DNA of 64,000 bases, from assembly GCF_028553725.1 (NCBI RefSeq), contig NZ_CP067124.1, positions 3,296,001 through 3,360,000 of the forward strand, given 5' to 3'. Made by a program: the position numbers and the translations under genes. The stretch comes from Paracoccus alcaliphilus (GTDB lineage: Bacteria; Pseudomonadota; Alphaproteobacteria; Rhodobacterales; Rhodobacteraceae). Shown piece by piece: positions 54,117-64,000 of the stretch (the stretch's first letter is position 1; each line of letters opens with the position of its first letter). Under the pieces are notes generated by a model that was not told where the DNA came from, did not search any database, and saw nothing but the letters and a program-made list of their open reading frames with translations.

Positions 54117-55328
54117 TCAGGCGAAAAGCTCTCGGCAGAAGCTCAAAGCTTCGACAAGCGCATCCACTTCTTCGGTGGTGTTGTACATGGCGAAAGAGGC
54201 CCGTGCGCTGGCGGTGATTCCATAGAACTCCATCAGCGGCATGGCGCAATGGCTGCCCGCGCGCACGGCGATGCCGCGCTTGTCCAGAATCGTGGACAGG
54301 TCATGGGCATGGGCGCCCTCCATCGTCATGGAAAAGATCGCCCCCTTGTCCGGCGCGTCGCCCTGCACGTTCAGCCAGTTCAGGCTGCGCAGCCGGTCGC
54401 GGGCATGGTCGCGCAGGGTGCGTTCATGGGCGGCGATGTTCTCCATCCCCAGATCCATCAGATATTCCAGCGCCGCGCCAAGGCCGATCTGGTTGACGAT
54501 GCCGGGGGTGCCCGCCTCGAATCGCAGGGGCGGGTCGGCATAGTCGATGGCGTCGCGCGTCACCGTGCGGATCATGTCGCCGCCGCCCATGAAGGGGCGC
54601 ATCTCGGCCTGACGTTCCTTGCGGATCCAGATCGCGCCCGAACCCGAGGGACCATAAAGCTTGTGTCCGGTGATGGCGTAGAAATCGACGCCAAGCGCCC
54701 CGACATCGACCGGCATATGGACCGAGGCCTGAGAGCCGTCGGCCAGCACCGGCACATCGGTTCCGCGCGCAATGGCGCCGACATCGACCACGGTGCCGGT
54801 CACGTTCGACATATGCGTGACCGCGATCAGCTTCGTTTTCGGCCCGACGGCGGCCAGCACCTTTTCCGGCGGCAGGCTGCCATCGGCTTCGGGTTCAACC
54901 CATTTCAGCGTCACGCCCTGGCGTTCGCGCAGGAAATGCCAGGGCACGATATTGGCGTGATGTTCCAGCACCGACAGCACGATCTCATCGCCCGGCTGCA
55001 AGCGCGGCGCGGCCCAGCCATAGCTGACCAGATTGATCCCCTCGGTCGCGCCCGAGGTGAAGATCACCTCGTCCTCGTGCGGGGCATGCAGGAAGCGGGC
55101 GATGATCGCGCGGACGCGCTCGTAATTCTCGGTCGCCAGATTGGACAGGAAATGCAGACCGCGATGGACGTTGGAATATTCGTCCTCATAGGCGCGGGTG
55201 ATGGCCTCGATCACCTGACGCGGCTTTTGCGCGCTGGCGCCGCTGTCGAGATAGACCAGCGGCTTGCCATTGACCTGACGCGACAGGATCGGGAAGTCCT
55301 TGCGGACCTTTGCGACATCAAAGCTCAT
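54117..55328 (-). CDS. sufS: Cysteine desulfurase SufS
   Basis: 403 aa, PLP enzyme of the group II desulfurases. FPILSRQVNGKPLVYLDSGA SAQKP, ITGHKLYGPSGSGAIWIRKE (Lys Schiff base in GHKLYGP) and the mobile-loop cysteine in AGSHCAMPLM are present. It supplies persulfide sulfur to SufBCD. Start overlaps the upstream membrane-protein gene stop (ATGA). Last gene of the suf run in this direction. Confidence 0.95.
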   Translation of the reverse strand: MSFDVAKVRKDFPILSRQVNGKPLVYLDSGASAQKPRQVIEAITRAYEDEYSNVHRGLHFLSNLATENYERVRAIIARFLHAPHEDEVIFTSGATEGINLVSYGWAAPRLQPGDEIVLSVLEHHANIVPWHFLRERQGVTLKWVEPEADGSLPPEKVLAAVGPKTKLIAVTHMSNVTGTVVDVGAIARGTDVPVLADGSQASVHMPVDVGALGVDFYAITGHKLYGPSGSGAIWIRKERQAEMRPFMGGGDMIRTVTRDAIDYADPPLRFEAGTPGIVNQIGLGAALEYLMDLGMENIAAHERTLRDHARDRLRSLNWLNVQGDAPDKGAIFSMTMEGAHAHDLSTILDKRGIAVRAGSHCAMPLMEFYGITASARASFAMYNTTEEVDALVEALSFCRELFA

Positions 55329-55918
55329 TGCGGCATCTCGGGCAGAAGGCCGAAACTGGCGGCCATGATTGACAGGACGAAACCAAGCGCGATGGCCGTG
55401 GCGAACAGCCCGACCAGAACCTTGAATCCGCTGGTGAAGCCATGCAGCTCTTTGGTGAATTGCACGGTCAGCCAGAAAAACAGCACGATCGCGATTACCC
55501 CCAGCATCGAGGCCAGCGCGGGCAAAATCAACATCAGAAGGATCTGCAGGGTCTGAATGACCAGCAGCACGACCTCGATCCAGACGGTCAGCAGCAGCGC
55601 GTCCTCGAACCGGCCATGACCGCCGAACAGCCGCCCCACCCCGGACATCAGCCCTGCCGCGATCACCACCGCCGCCAGCTGCATCCCGGCCATCGACAGC
55701 GGCTGCGACACGGCGTCCGAGAAGGGGCTGCGCATCTCGGCCGGGACGGGGGCGATCTGGCCCGCGATCCAGGCCAGCAGACCCGAGACGCTGACCGCCA
55801 GAACCAGCGCCATCCAGCGCGTGGACATGGGCAGGCCCAGCCCGATCAGCAGACGCGCCACCTGCGCCGGGTCGCGCAGGGTCAGCAGCAGCAAGGCCTT
55901 GAGATCGTTACCCGTCAT
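55325..55918 (-). CDS. YIP1-family membrane protein
   Basis: 197 aa from the ATG at 55918, ATGA-overlapping the upstream gene's stop. About five transmembrane helices with an Arg/Pro-containing N-terminus (LRDPAQVARLLIGLGLPMST RWMALVLAVSV). The LRDPAQVARL opening is typical of small Rhodobacterales YIP1-family proteins. No known transport motif. It lies between sufD and sufS and is probably co-transcribed; a link to Fe-S assembly is only positional. Confidence 0.75.
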   Translation of the reverse strand: MTGNDLKALLLLTLRDPAQVARLLIGLGLPMSTRWMALVLAVSVSGLLAWIAGQIAPVPAEMRSPFSDAVSQPLSMAGMQLAAVVIAAGLMSGVGRLFGGHGRFEDALLLTVWIEVVLLVIQTLQILLMLILPALASMLGVIAIVLFFWLTVQFTKELHGFTSGFKVLVGLFATAIALGFVLSIMAASFGLLPEMPQ

Positions 55919-56412
55919 GTCCGCTCCGCCGCCAGGGTGAAGATCCCGGCCCCCCAAATCACCAGAAAGCCGATCCCGGCCAGTGCCTGCGTCAGGGTCA
56001 GTTCCAATCCCGGCCCGATCAGCCCGCCGACAACCCCCGACAGCAGCATCGCCGGACTGACCGCCAGCAGCGCCCAGAACAGCGCCAGCCGCGAATCCTC
56101 GTGGCTCAGCCGCCAGGGCGTCAGCCGCGACAGCGCCGCCACCAGCCCTGCCAGCCCATAGACCAGAACCGGCATCAGGAACATGACCGCCAGCAGCGAT
56201 CCGCCCATCCGCGCCCCCAGCGGGATCGACGGATCGACATAGGCCGCCCGCGCATGGCCGGGCATCTGCGCGATCAGAAAGATCAGCATCGCCAGCATCA
56301 ACACGACCAGCTTGACCCGTTCGGGCATGTCGCGAAGGCCCCGCACCACCCGGCGCGGAGCCCACCAGCTTTGCACCACGCGCGGCAGGATGCCGCCCGA
56401 TGCACGGCCCAT
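55915..56412 (-). CDS. YIP1-family-like membrane protein
   Basis: 165 aa from the ATG at 56412 (8 bp after the sufD stop); an upstream Met at 56448 would overlap sufD. About four helices, e.g. KLVVLMLAMLIFLIAQMPG and LFWALLAVSPAMLLSGVVGG. The amphipathic N-terminus SWWAPRRVVRGLRDMPERVK precedes the first helix. It resembles its neighbour and looks like a divergent duplicate or partner. Function unknown. Confidence 0.68.
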   Translation of the reverse strand: MGRASGGILPRVVQSWWAPRRVVRGLRDMPERVKLVVLMLAMLIFLIAQMPGHARAAYVDPSIPLGARMGGSLLAVMFLMPVLVYGLAGLVAALSRLTPWRLSHEDSRLALFWALLAVSPAMLLSGVVGGLIGPGLELTLTQALAGIGFLVIWGAGIFTLAAERT

Positions 56413-56420
56413 GTCGCGCC

Positions 56421-57755
56421 CTAGCCCTGTGCGCGTTCGGTCAGCCATGCATCCAGACGTTCATAGATCCGCTCGCGCAGTTCCTCGCTCTCGACCTCTT
56501 CCAGCGCGTCGGCAAGGAAGGACAGGACCAGAAACACGATCGCCTGCGCCTTCGGCACCCCGCGCGAACGCAGATAGAACAGCGCCGTCTCGTCGATCGC
56601 GCCGGTGGTCGAACCGTGAGAGCATTTCACGTCATCGGCATAGATTTCCAGCTCTGGCTTGGCCAGAAACTGGCTGCGCTCATCCAGCAGCAGCGCCTGA
56701 CTGATCTGATAGCCGTCGGTCTTCTGCGCGCCCTGCTTGACAAGGATCTTGCCCTGGAACACGCCCTCGGCGCCGTTCTTCAGCACCTTCTTGAACACCT
56801 GCCGGCTTTCGCAACGCTCGGCGCCGTGGGTGATGAAAACGGTGTCGTCCTGATGGAACGGTCCGTTATCGCCATCGCCCAGCACGGCAGCGGCGATATG
56901 GGCCACCGCGTCGTCACCCATGATGTCGATCACGCTTTCCTGCCGCATCAGCGTGCCATTGACCGACAGCGCAAAGCTTTTCAGCTCGGACCGCTCGGCC
57001 ACCCGCGCGAAGATATGCGACAGGCCGACCCGCGGATCGCTGGCCCGTTTCGAGGTGATGTGATGCAGACGCGCACCCGGCGCCAGATCGATCTCGATCA
57101 GCCCGTTCGAGCGCGCACCGCTCATCCCCGTTTCAAGGAAGGTCAGCTCGGCCCCTTCCTCGACGCGGATGACATGGTGCCAGATCGCGTCGGCATCGGC
57201 GCGGGCGCGGCGATGGATGACATGGACCGGGCGCGACGGTTTGCCCGTCACCCGAATCAGCACGCCATCACGCGCGGCCACGGTGTTCAGCGCGGCAAAG
57301 GGACGGCGCACGGGCTTTTGCCCGGCAGCCTCCAGCGTGCCGAACAGCGAAGCCGCCCAGTGATCGCCGGATTCCGCCGCGGCCAGAATGTCGATCTGCA
57401 CGCCATCCAGCGCCAGATCGTCCGAGGCCGCCGCATCGAATGCGCCATCGACAAAGACCAGCTTCAGCCGGTCCACATCGTCGAACAGCGCCGGAGCCGA
57501 ATCGTCACCCAGCGGCAATGCCTGCGGTTTCGACGCATTGAACGGGCGTGGATCGGTATAGCGCCAGTATTCGTCGCGCGGCCCCGGCAGGCCCATCTCG
57601 CGCAGACGCGCCAGCGCGTCACGCCGGGCGGCGGCGGTAAAGCCACCCTCGGGCGGCGACAGCGCGGCCAGATGCTGGGCCAGCGCGTCAGGCGCGGCGC
57701 CCGAACCGCTGACCTGCGGGGTCACGTCCTTGGTCTTGACTGCAACATCCGACAT
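56421..57755 (-). CDS. sufD: Fe-S cluster assembly protein SufD
   Basis: 444 aa from the ATG at 57755, one base after the sufC stop. DALARLREMGLPGPRDEYWR YTD is the SufD N-terminal signature; the C-terminal beta-helix contains SQFLAKPELEIYADDVKCSH GSTTGAIDE and FYLRSRGVPKAQA. SufD joins SufB and SufC in the scaffold complex and supports iron acquisition. Operon sufB-sufC-sufD. Confidence 0.95.
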   Translation of the reverse strand: MSDVAVKTKDVTPQVSGSGAAPDALAQHLAALSPPEGGFTAAARRDALARLREMGLPGPRDEYWRYTDPRPFNASKPQALPLGDDSAPALFDDVDRLKLVFVDGAFDAAASDDLALDGVQIDILAAAESGDHWAASLFGTLEAAGQKPVRRPFAALNTVAARDGVLIRVTGKPSRPVHVIHRRARADADAIWHHVIRVEEGAELTFLETGMSGARSNGLIEIDLAPGARLHHITSKRASDPRVGLSHIFARVAERSELKSFALSVNGTLMRQESVIDIMGDDAVAHIAAAVLGDGDNGPFHQDDTVFITHGAERCESRQVFKKVLKNGAEGVFQGKILVKQGAQKTDGYQISQALLLDERSQFLAKPELEIYADDVKCSHGSTTGAIDETALFYLRSRGVPKAQAIVFLVLSFLADALEEVESEELRERIYERLDAWLTERAQG

Positions 57756-57756
57756 G

Positions 57757-58512
<756 letters not shown>

Positions 58513-58580
58513 TTTTTCCTCATCAGATGGTGGCGGCGGTGCCGAAGCCCGGCACCATCATCAAATCCGTTACTGCGCGG

Positions 58581-60101
58581 TCAGCCGACCGAGCCTTCCA
58601 GCGAAATCGCGACCAGCGCCTGTGCTTCCATGGCGAATTCCATCGGCAGGGCCTGCAACACCTCGCGGCAGAAACCGTTCACGACCAGCGCCACGGCCTC
58701 TTCCTCGTCCATGCCGCGACTGCGGCAATAGAACAGCTGGTCATCATCGACCTTGCTGGTCGTGGCCTCGTGTTCCACGCGGCTACTGGTGTTCTTGACC
58801 TCGATATAGGGCACGGTATGGGCGCCGCATTTGTCGCCGATCAGCAGGCTGTCGCATTGGGTATAATTGCGGCTGTTGGTGGCACGCGGATGCATGGTCA
58901 CCAGCCCGCGATAGGTGTTCTGCGCCCGGCCCGCGGAAATCCCTTTGGAAACAATGCGAGAGCGCGTGTTCTTGCCAAGATGGATCATCTTGGTGCCGGT
59001 ATCCGCCTGCTGATAGTTGTTGGCGATGGCGATCGAATAGAACTCGCCCTGCGATTCATCGCCGCGCAGGATGCAGGACGGATATTTCCAAGTGATCGCC
59101 GATCCGGTCTCGACCTGCGTCCACATCACCTTGGCGCGCGGGCCACGGCAATCGGCGCGCTTGGTCACGAAGTTATAGATGCCGCCCTTGCCTTCCTCGT
59201 CGCCGGGGAACCAGTTCTGGACGGTCGAATATTTCACCTCGGCATCGTCCAGAATCACGATCTCGACGACGGCGGCGTGCAACTGGTTGGTGTCGCGCTT
59301 GGGCGCGGTGCAGCCTTCCAGATAGCTGACATAGGCGCCCTTGTCGGCGATGATCAGCGTACGCTCGAACTGACCCGTATTCTCCGCGTTGATGCGGAAA
59401 TAGGTGGACAGCTCCATCGGGCATTTCACGCCTTCGGGCACATAGACGAAGCTGCCGTCGGAAAACACCGCGCTGTTCAGCGTGGCGAAGAAGTTGTCCG
59501 ATTGCGGCACGACGCTGCCCAGATATTTCTTCACCAGCTCGGGATGTTCGCGGATCGCCTCGGAGATCGAGCAGAAGATGACCCCGGCCTTCGCCAACTC
59601 GTCCTTGAAGGTGGTGCCAAGGCTGACCGAATCGAAAACCGCATCGACGGCCACCCGGCGCGCGTCGGCGGGCGCATCCTCGGCACCTTCGATTCCGGCC
59701 AGAATCATCTGCTCTTTCAGCGGGATGCCCAGCTTTTCATAGGTGGCCAGCAACTTGGGATCGACCTCGTCCAGCGACTTCGGCTTCACTTCCATGCTTT
59801 TCGGGCGGGCATAGTAATACTGATCCTGATAGTCGATCTCGGGATAGTTCAGCATCGCCCATTTCGGCTCGATCATGGTGGTCCAGCGGCGATAGGCCTC
59901 AAGCCGCCATTCCAGCATCCATTCGGGTTCTTCGTTCTTTTTCGAGATCAGACGAACGATATCCTCGTTCAGCCCCTTGGGGGCATAGTCCATCTCGATC
60001 TCGGTATTCCAGCCGTACTTATAGCTGCCCATATTCTGCACGGTCTCGACCGTTTCGCGGTCAACACCCTCGCGAACGTCAAGATCGATGTGAGAAGTCA
60101 T
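58581..60101 (-). CDS. sufB: Fe-S cluster assembly scaffold SufB
   Basis: 506 aa. [61 protein letters not shown] (conserved Cys) and the C-terminal [20 protein letters not shown] are the SufB hallmarks. It is the scaffold on which Fe-S clusters are built. First of sufBCD; the cysteine desulfurase gene lies just upstream (33 nt) in the same direction. Confidence 0.97.
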   Translation of the reverse strand: MTSHIDLDVREGVDRETVETVQNMGSYKYGWNTEIEMDYAPKGLNEDIVRLISKKNEEPEWMLEWRLEAYRRWTTMIEPKWAMLNYPEIDYQDQYYYARPKSMEVKPKSLDEVDPKLLATYEKLGIPLKEQMILAGIEGAEDAPADARRVAVDAVFDSVSLGTTFKDELAKAGVIFCSISEAIREHPELVKKYLGSVVPQSDNFFATLNSAVFSDGSFVYVPEGVKCPMELSTYFRINAENTGQFERTLIIADKGAYVSYLEGCTAPKRDTNQLHAAVVEIVILDDAEVKYSTVQNWFPGDEEGKGGIYNFVTKRADCRGPRAKVMWTQVETGSAITWKYPSCILRGDESQGEFYSIAIANNYQQADTGTKMIHLGKNTRSRIVSKGISAGRAQNTYRGLVTMHPRATNSRNYTQCDSLLIGDKCGAHTVPYIEVKNTSSRVEHEATTSKVDDDQLFYCRSRGMDEEEAVALVVNGFCREVLQALPMEFAMEAQALVAISLEGSVG

Positions 60102-60134
60102 TTCTTGTCCTTCCTCGGTAGGCGAGCCCGTCGC

Positions 60135-61178
60135 TCAGCCGTTCCTGTCGCGCCAGCGTGAATAAGCCTTTTGCCACGCATCCGCAAATTGGTTCAACTC
60201 ATCATCACCCAAAGCGGGGCTTATCGAGACGCGGATCGCCGATTGCGCCTGCTGATCGCTGAATCCCATGGATTGCAACACTCCGCTGGCGCGCACCTTG
60301 CCCGACGAGCAGGCCGAACCGGCCGAAATCGCAAACCCGGCCAGATCCATCTGCATGACCTGCGTCTCGCCTTTCCAGCCCGATGTAAGAATGCAGGTCG
60401 TGTTCGGCAAGCGCTTTGCGTCTTTTCCGGCGATAACTGCGTCCGGTGCGGCCTCCAGCAGCCGGTTTTCCAGCGCATCGCGACGTTTTGCCACCTCATC
60501 CCACAGCCCGGCCGACAGATCACGCTGCGCCGCCGTGGCCGCCGCGGCAAAGCCTGCGATGCCGATCAGGTTCTCGGTCCCGCCGCGCCGGCCCTGTTCC
60601 TGCCCGCCGCCGCGCAGGATCGCCCCGACCTCGGTGCCCTTCCTGACGATCAGCGCGCCGATGCCCTTGGGGCCGCCCAGCTTGTGCGCGCTGACAAAGC
60701 CCGCCGTGATCCCCAGCCAGTTGAAGGCGAAGGGGACCTTGCCGAACGCCTGCGTCAGGTCGCTGGAGGCCAGCCCTTCGGGCAGCTTCTGGATCACGCC
60801 GGTCTCGTTATTGGCCAGTTGCAGGCTGGCGCGTGCGGGGTCGGGCACGGTCACGACACCGTCACCATCCACCGCCAGCACCTGATCGCACCAGACCTTG
60901 ACGGCGCTGTGTTCCACCGGCGCGCATTGGATGTCCCGCCCCGGCAGCACCATCGCCGCCGCCTCGGTCGCGCCCGAGGTGAAGATCACATCCGCCCCCT
61001 CGGCCCCCAGCGCGGTCGCGACGGCCTCACGCGCGCGTTCCAGCAGCATCTTGGCGGCGCGCCCCTCGTCATGCACCGATGAGGGGTTCCCGGCCACATC
61101 CATCGCCTCGATCATCGCCGCGCGCGATTCCGGGCGCAGCGGGGTGGTGGCGTTCCAGTCCAGATAGGTGCGGCTCAT
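60135..61178 (-). CDS. Cysteine desulfurase family protein (NifS/IscS-like)
   Basis: 347 aa from the ATG at 61178, with GAAGGAG upstream, overlapping the coaBC stop (ATGA). TYLDWNATTPLRPESR, VSAHKLGGPKGIGAL (PLP Lys) and SAGSACSSGKVRASGVL (catalytic Cys) mark a group I desulfurase; it is shorter than IscS (about 400). With SufS downstream, the cluster has two desulfurases of different groups. The product sulfur could go to SufB or to thiolation. Confidence 0.92.
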   Translation of the reverse strand: MSRTYLDWNATTPLRPESRAAMIEAMDVAGNPSSVHDEGRAAKMLLERAREAVATALGAEGADVIFTSGATEAAAMVLPGRDIQCAPVEHSAVKVWCDQVLAVDGDGVVTVPDPARASLQLANNETGVIQKLPEGLASSDLTQAFGKVPFAFNWLGITAGFVSAHKLGGPKGIGALIVRKGTEVGAILRGGGQEQGRRGGTENLIGIAGFAAAATAAQRDLSAGLWDEVAKRRDALENRLLEAAPDAVIAGKDAKRLPNTTCILTSGWKGETQVMQMDLAGFAISAGSACSSGKVRASGVLQSMGFSDQQAQSAIRVSISPALGDDELNQFADAWQKAYSRWRDRNG

Positions 61179-62410
61179 GTCAGCTCCTTCGCGATGCGGC
61201 TGGCAAGGATGCGGGCGACGGCGGGCTTGCCCATGCGCGGCCATTCCTCGGGACCTTCGGCGGTGATCAGCGTCACGGCGTTTTCCGCCCCGCCCATGAT
61301 GCCGGTCGCGGGGCTGACATCATTGGCGACGATCCAGTCGCAGCCCTTGCGCAGCCGCTTGTCGGTGGCATGGGCGGTCACGTCATTGGTTTCGGCGGCA
61401 AAGCCCACCACCAGCTTCGGGCGGCGCTTGTTCAGCTTGCTGACCCAGGCGAGGATATCGGGATTCTCGGCCATCTCCAGCGCCGGGGGGCGGCCCGATC
61501 CGTCCTTCTTCATCTTGCGTTCCGCCGCATTGGTGACACGCCAGTCGGCCACCGCTGCCGCCATCACCGCCGCATCGGCGGGCAGCGCGGATTCGACCGC
61601 ATCGCGCATCTGGCGCGCGGTCTCGACCCGGATCACGTCAACGCCCTCGGGCGCGGGAACCTGCGCCGGGCCGGTCACGAAACTGACCCGCGCGCCCAGA
61701 TCGCGCAGCGCCGCCGCGATCGCCGTGCCCTGCGCCCCGCTGGATCGGTTGGCGATATAGCGCACCGGGTCGATCGGCTCATGCGTGGGGCCGGATGTCA
61801 CGATCACATGCCGCCCGGCAAGGGGGCGGGGCTGCACCTGCGCCTCGGGCAACAGCTTCAGCGGACCGGCACCCGCCAGCGCGTCGCGGATCGCGCCCAA
61901 GATCGCCTCTGGCTGGGCCATCCTGCCGGGGCCGTATTCGCCGCAGGCCATGTCGCCCTCGTCGGGGCCGACCGTCAGGATACCATCCGCCCGCAACATC
62001 GCCAGATTGCGCTGCGTCGCCGGGTGCTGCCACATCCGCACATTCATCGCGGGCGCGATCAGCACCCGCTTGTCGGTCGCCAGCAGCAGGGTCGAGGCCA
62101 GATCATCGGCCAGCCCACCCGCCATTTTCGCCATCAGATCGGCGGTCGCCGGCGCGACCACCACCAGATCGGCGGCGCGCGACAGCTGGATATGGCCGAT
62201 CTCGGCCTCGGTCGATATGTCGAACAGCCCTTCATGCACCGCCTCGCCCGCCAGCACCGACAGGGTCATCGGCGTGGTGAACTGCGCGCCCGCACGGGTC
62301 AGGACCGGCGTCACCGCCATGCCCTGCCCCCGCAGCAGCCGGATCAGTTGCGGGATCTTGTAGGCGGCGATGCCACCACCGACGATCAAAAGGACGCGCT
62401 TGCCGTTCAT
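61175..62410 (-). CDS. coaBC: Bifunctional phosphopantothenoylcysteine decarboxylase / synthase
   Basis: 411 aa from the ATG at 62410 with GGGGTGAAG upstream; the longer frame is a shadow of the YifB gene. CoaC half: VLLIVGGGIAAYKIPQLIRL LRG, EIGHIQLSRAADLVVVAPAT (His), APAMNVRMW. CoaB half: VIVTSGPTHEPIDPVRYIAN RSSG and ERKMKKDG. It makes 4'-phosphopantetheine for CoA. First gene of the leftward run that continues into the suf genes. Confidence 0.96.
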   Translation of the reverse strand: MNGKRVLLIVGGGIAAYKIPQLIRLLRGQGMAVTPVLTRAGAQFTTPMTLSVLAGEAVHEGLFDISTEAEIGHIQLSRAADLVVVAPATADLMAKMAGGLADDLASTLLLATDKRVLIAPAMNVRMWQHPATQRNLAMLRADGILTVGPDEGDMACGEYGPGRMAQPEAILGAIRDALAGAGPLKLLPEAQVQPRPLAGRHVIVTSGPTHEPIDPVRYIANRSSGAQGTAIAAALRDLGARVSFVTGPAQVPAPEGVDVIRVETARQMRDAVESALPADAAVMAAAVADWRVTNAAERKMKKDGSGRPPALEMAENPDILAWVSKLNKRRPKLVVGFAAETNDVTAHATDKRLRKGCDWIVANDVSPATGIMGGAENAVTLITAEGPEEWPRMGKPAVARILASRIAKELT

Positions 62411-62536
62411 CTTCACCCCCAAGAGTGCTTCGCGACAGATAGCCATGCTTGCGCCCACCCGCAAGGAAAGCCCGGTTAACCAATTCTTAAGGCTCGCCGG
62501 GTTAGACCTGTGGCAAAACCGGGGGCAGGAAGAAAA

Positions 62537-64000
62537 ATGGTCGCAGTCGCCTATTCGGTCGCCTTTGACGGGATCGAGGCAAGGCTGGTCGAGGTTCAAT
62601 GCGCCGTCTCTGCCGGGCTGCCGGGATTCGCCATTGTCGGCCTGCCCGACAAATCGGTCAGCGAGGCACGCGAACGGGTGCGCGCGGCCTTTGGCGCAAT
62701 GGCGGTGGCACTGCCGACCAAGCGGCTGACGGTGAACCTGTCGCCCGCCGACATCCCGAAAGAGGGGTCGCATTTCGATCTGCCCATCGCGCTGGCCGTG
62801 CTGGCGGCGCTGGAGGTGATACCGGGCGACGAATTGGCCCGCTATGTCTGCATGGGCGAATTGGCGCTGGACGGGCGGCTGCTGCCGGTGACGGGCGCCC
62901 TGCCCGCCGCCATGGCCGCGGCCGAGGATGACCGCGCCCTGATCTGCCCGCGCGATTGCGGGCCCGAGGCCGCATGGATCGACCGGGTGCCGGTGCTGGC
63001 GGCATCCTCGCTGCGTCACGCGGTGGATCACCTGACCGACCGCGCGCCACTGGCCCGCGCCCTGCCCGGCCAGTTGCAGGATCCCCCACCCATCGGCTGC
63101 ATGTCCGAGGTGCGCGGTCAGGAACGCGGCAAGCGCGCGCTGGAAATCGCCGCTGCCGGACGTCACCATCTGCTGATGGTCGGCCCGCCCGGCGCGGGCA
63201 AGTCGATGCTGGCCGCCCGCCTGCCCGGTCTGATGCCGCCGCTGAACCCGGCCGAGGCGCTGGAAAGCTCGATGATCCATTCGCTGAACGGCAGCCTGCC
63301 GCCCGGCGGGCTGATCCGCCATGCGCCATTCTGTGACCCGCATCACAACGCCTCGCTGCCCGCGATGGTCGGCGGCGGACGGCGGGCGCAGCCCGGTCAG
63401 GTCAGTCTGGCCCATAACGGCATCCTGTTTCTGGACGAATTGCCCGAATTTCCCCGGCAGGTTCTGGAAACCCTGCGCCAGCCGGTCGAGACGGGCGAGG
63501 TCGTGGTGGCCCGCGCCAATGCCCATATCCGCTATCCCTGCCGTTTCCTGCTGGTGGCGGCGGCCAATCCCTGCCGCTGCGGCCATCTGGGCGATCCGGC
63601 CAGCGCCTGCACCCGCGCGCCGGGCTGCGGCACGGACTATCTGGGCCGCATCTCGGGGCCGCTGCTGGACCGCTTCGATCTGCGGCTGGAGCTGCCCGCC
63701 GTCAACCTGTCCGATCTGGACCTGCCCGCCAGCGGCGAAACCACGGCGCAGATCGCCGAACGTGTGGCGCGCGCCCGCGATATCCAGTCGCGCCGCTTTG
63801 CCGATCATCCCCGCATCCGCGTCAATGCCGAAGCCTCGGGCGCGGTGCTGGACCAGATCGCCAGCCCCGATGCCGAGGGCCGCGACCTGCTGATAAAAGC
63901 CGCCGAAAAGCTGCGGCTCAGCGCGCGCGGCTATCACCGCATCCTGCGCAGCGCCCGCACCATCGCCGATCTGGACGGGGCCGAAACCGTCCGCGCCCCG
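62537..64000 (+). CDS. YifB/ComM-family Mg chelatase-like ATPase, 3' truncated by window end
   Basis: 488 codons from the ATG at 62537 (AGGA upstream), open to the end of the window. The N-terminal ChlI-like domain (VQCAVSAGLPGFAIVGLPDK SVSEARERV, NLSPADIPKEGSHFDLPIAL) is followed by an AAA+ module with Walker A VGPPGAGKSM and Walker B GILFLDELPEF. A zinc-type Cys cluster follows (NPCRCGHLGD...CTRAPGCG). Homologues (ComM) act as branch-migration helicases in natural transformation. Divergent from coaBC. About 15-20 residues are missing at the end. Confidence 0.93.
   Translation, partial: MVAVAYSVAFDGIEARLVEVQCAVSAGLPGFAIVGLPDKSVSEARERVRAAFGAMAVALPTKRLTVNLSPADIPKEGSHFDLPIALAVLAALEVIPGDELARYVCMGELALDGRLLPVTGALPAAMAAAEDDRALICPRDCGPEAAWIDRVPVLAASSLRHAVDHLTDRAPLARALPGQLQDPPPIGCMSEVRGQERGKRALEIAAAGRHHLLMVGPPGAGKSMLAARLPGLMPPLNPAEALESSMIHSLNGSLPPGGLIRHAPFCDPHHNASLPAMVGGGRRAQPGQVSLAHNGILFLDELPEFPRQVLETLRQPVETGEVVVARANAHIRYPCRFLLVAAANPCRCGHLGDPASACTRAPGCGTDYLGRISGPLLDRFDLRLELPAVNLSDLDLPASGETTAQIAERVARARDIQSRRFADHPRIRVNAEASGAVLDQIASPDAEGRDLLIKAAEKLRLSARGYHRILRSARTIADLDGAETVRAP

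Overview
The window is GC-rich bacterial chromosome with tightly packed genes and many ATGA stop/start overlaps. The gene set points to an alphaproteobacterium of the Rhodobacterales, most likely Paracoccus or a close relative. The main pointers are cysI-cysH-DUF934-fpr, nrdR-ribD, mmcB, a DUF1127 gene, a DUF6324-like gene, a clustered Entner-Doudoroff set and a suf operon. The genus is an inference.

Layout: 1-6.5 kb is core: assimilatory sulfate reduction (end of cysI, cysH, DUF934, fpr), a repeat-rich OmpA-family protein, a CoA-binding protein, a YHS protein and the rRNA methyltransferase rlmB. At 6517-6600 lies tRNA-Tyr, the integration site of an 18.2 kb mobile island (6543-24765). The island is bounded by a 60-bp direct repeat of the tRNA 3' end. 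It carries, left to right: a higBA toxin-antitoxin pair, a small ribbon-helix-helix gene facing a divergent gene across a large inverted-repeat operator, an SRAP/YedK protein, a TauE/SafE exporter, two large virion-internal-like proteins, a serine resolvase behind a res-like array, a TerS-like gene with an HGGxSTG-like partner, an iteron array, a primase-polymerase/helicase, an AlpA-like regulator and a P4-type integrase. No portal, capsid, tail or large terminase gene is visible. It looks like a phage satellite or reduced phage-plasmid rather than an intact prophage.

Directly right of the island is the remnant of a second island: a second integrase cut off by an IS5-family (IS903-like) element without target duplication (24.8-26.9 kb). 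Core genes resume at 27 kb with zwf-pgl-pgi and, in the opposite direction, edd. The zwf and edd promoter regions share an identical 12-bp operator core, implying common control of the Entner-Doudoroff route. Regulators (LysR, SorC-type, TetR), tRNA-His, a DUF6324-like gene, mmcB and a DUF481 outer-membrane protein follow.

At 41-50 kb a riboflavin/transcription cluster on the minus strand (nrdR-ribD ... ribE-ribBX-ribH-nusB) is split by a plus-strand capsule module (kpsS-like, Wza-like, kpsC-like). The remainder is uvrB, a D-amino-acid dehydrogenase-like gene, a leftward run coaBC - cysteine desulfurase - sufB - sufC - sufD - two small membrane proteins - sufS, and the 5' part of a ComM/YifB-type ATPase running off the window. 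The two tRNA genes are the only structural RNA genes found; no rRNA, CRISPR array or riboswitch was seen.
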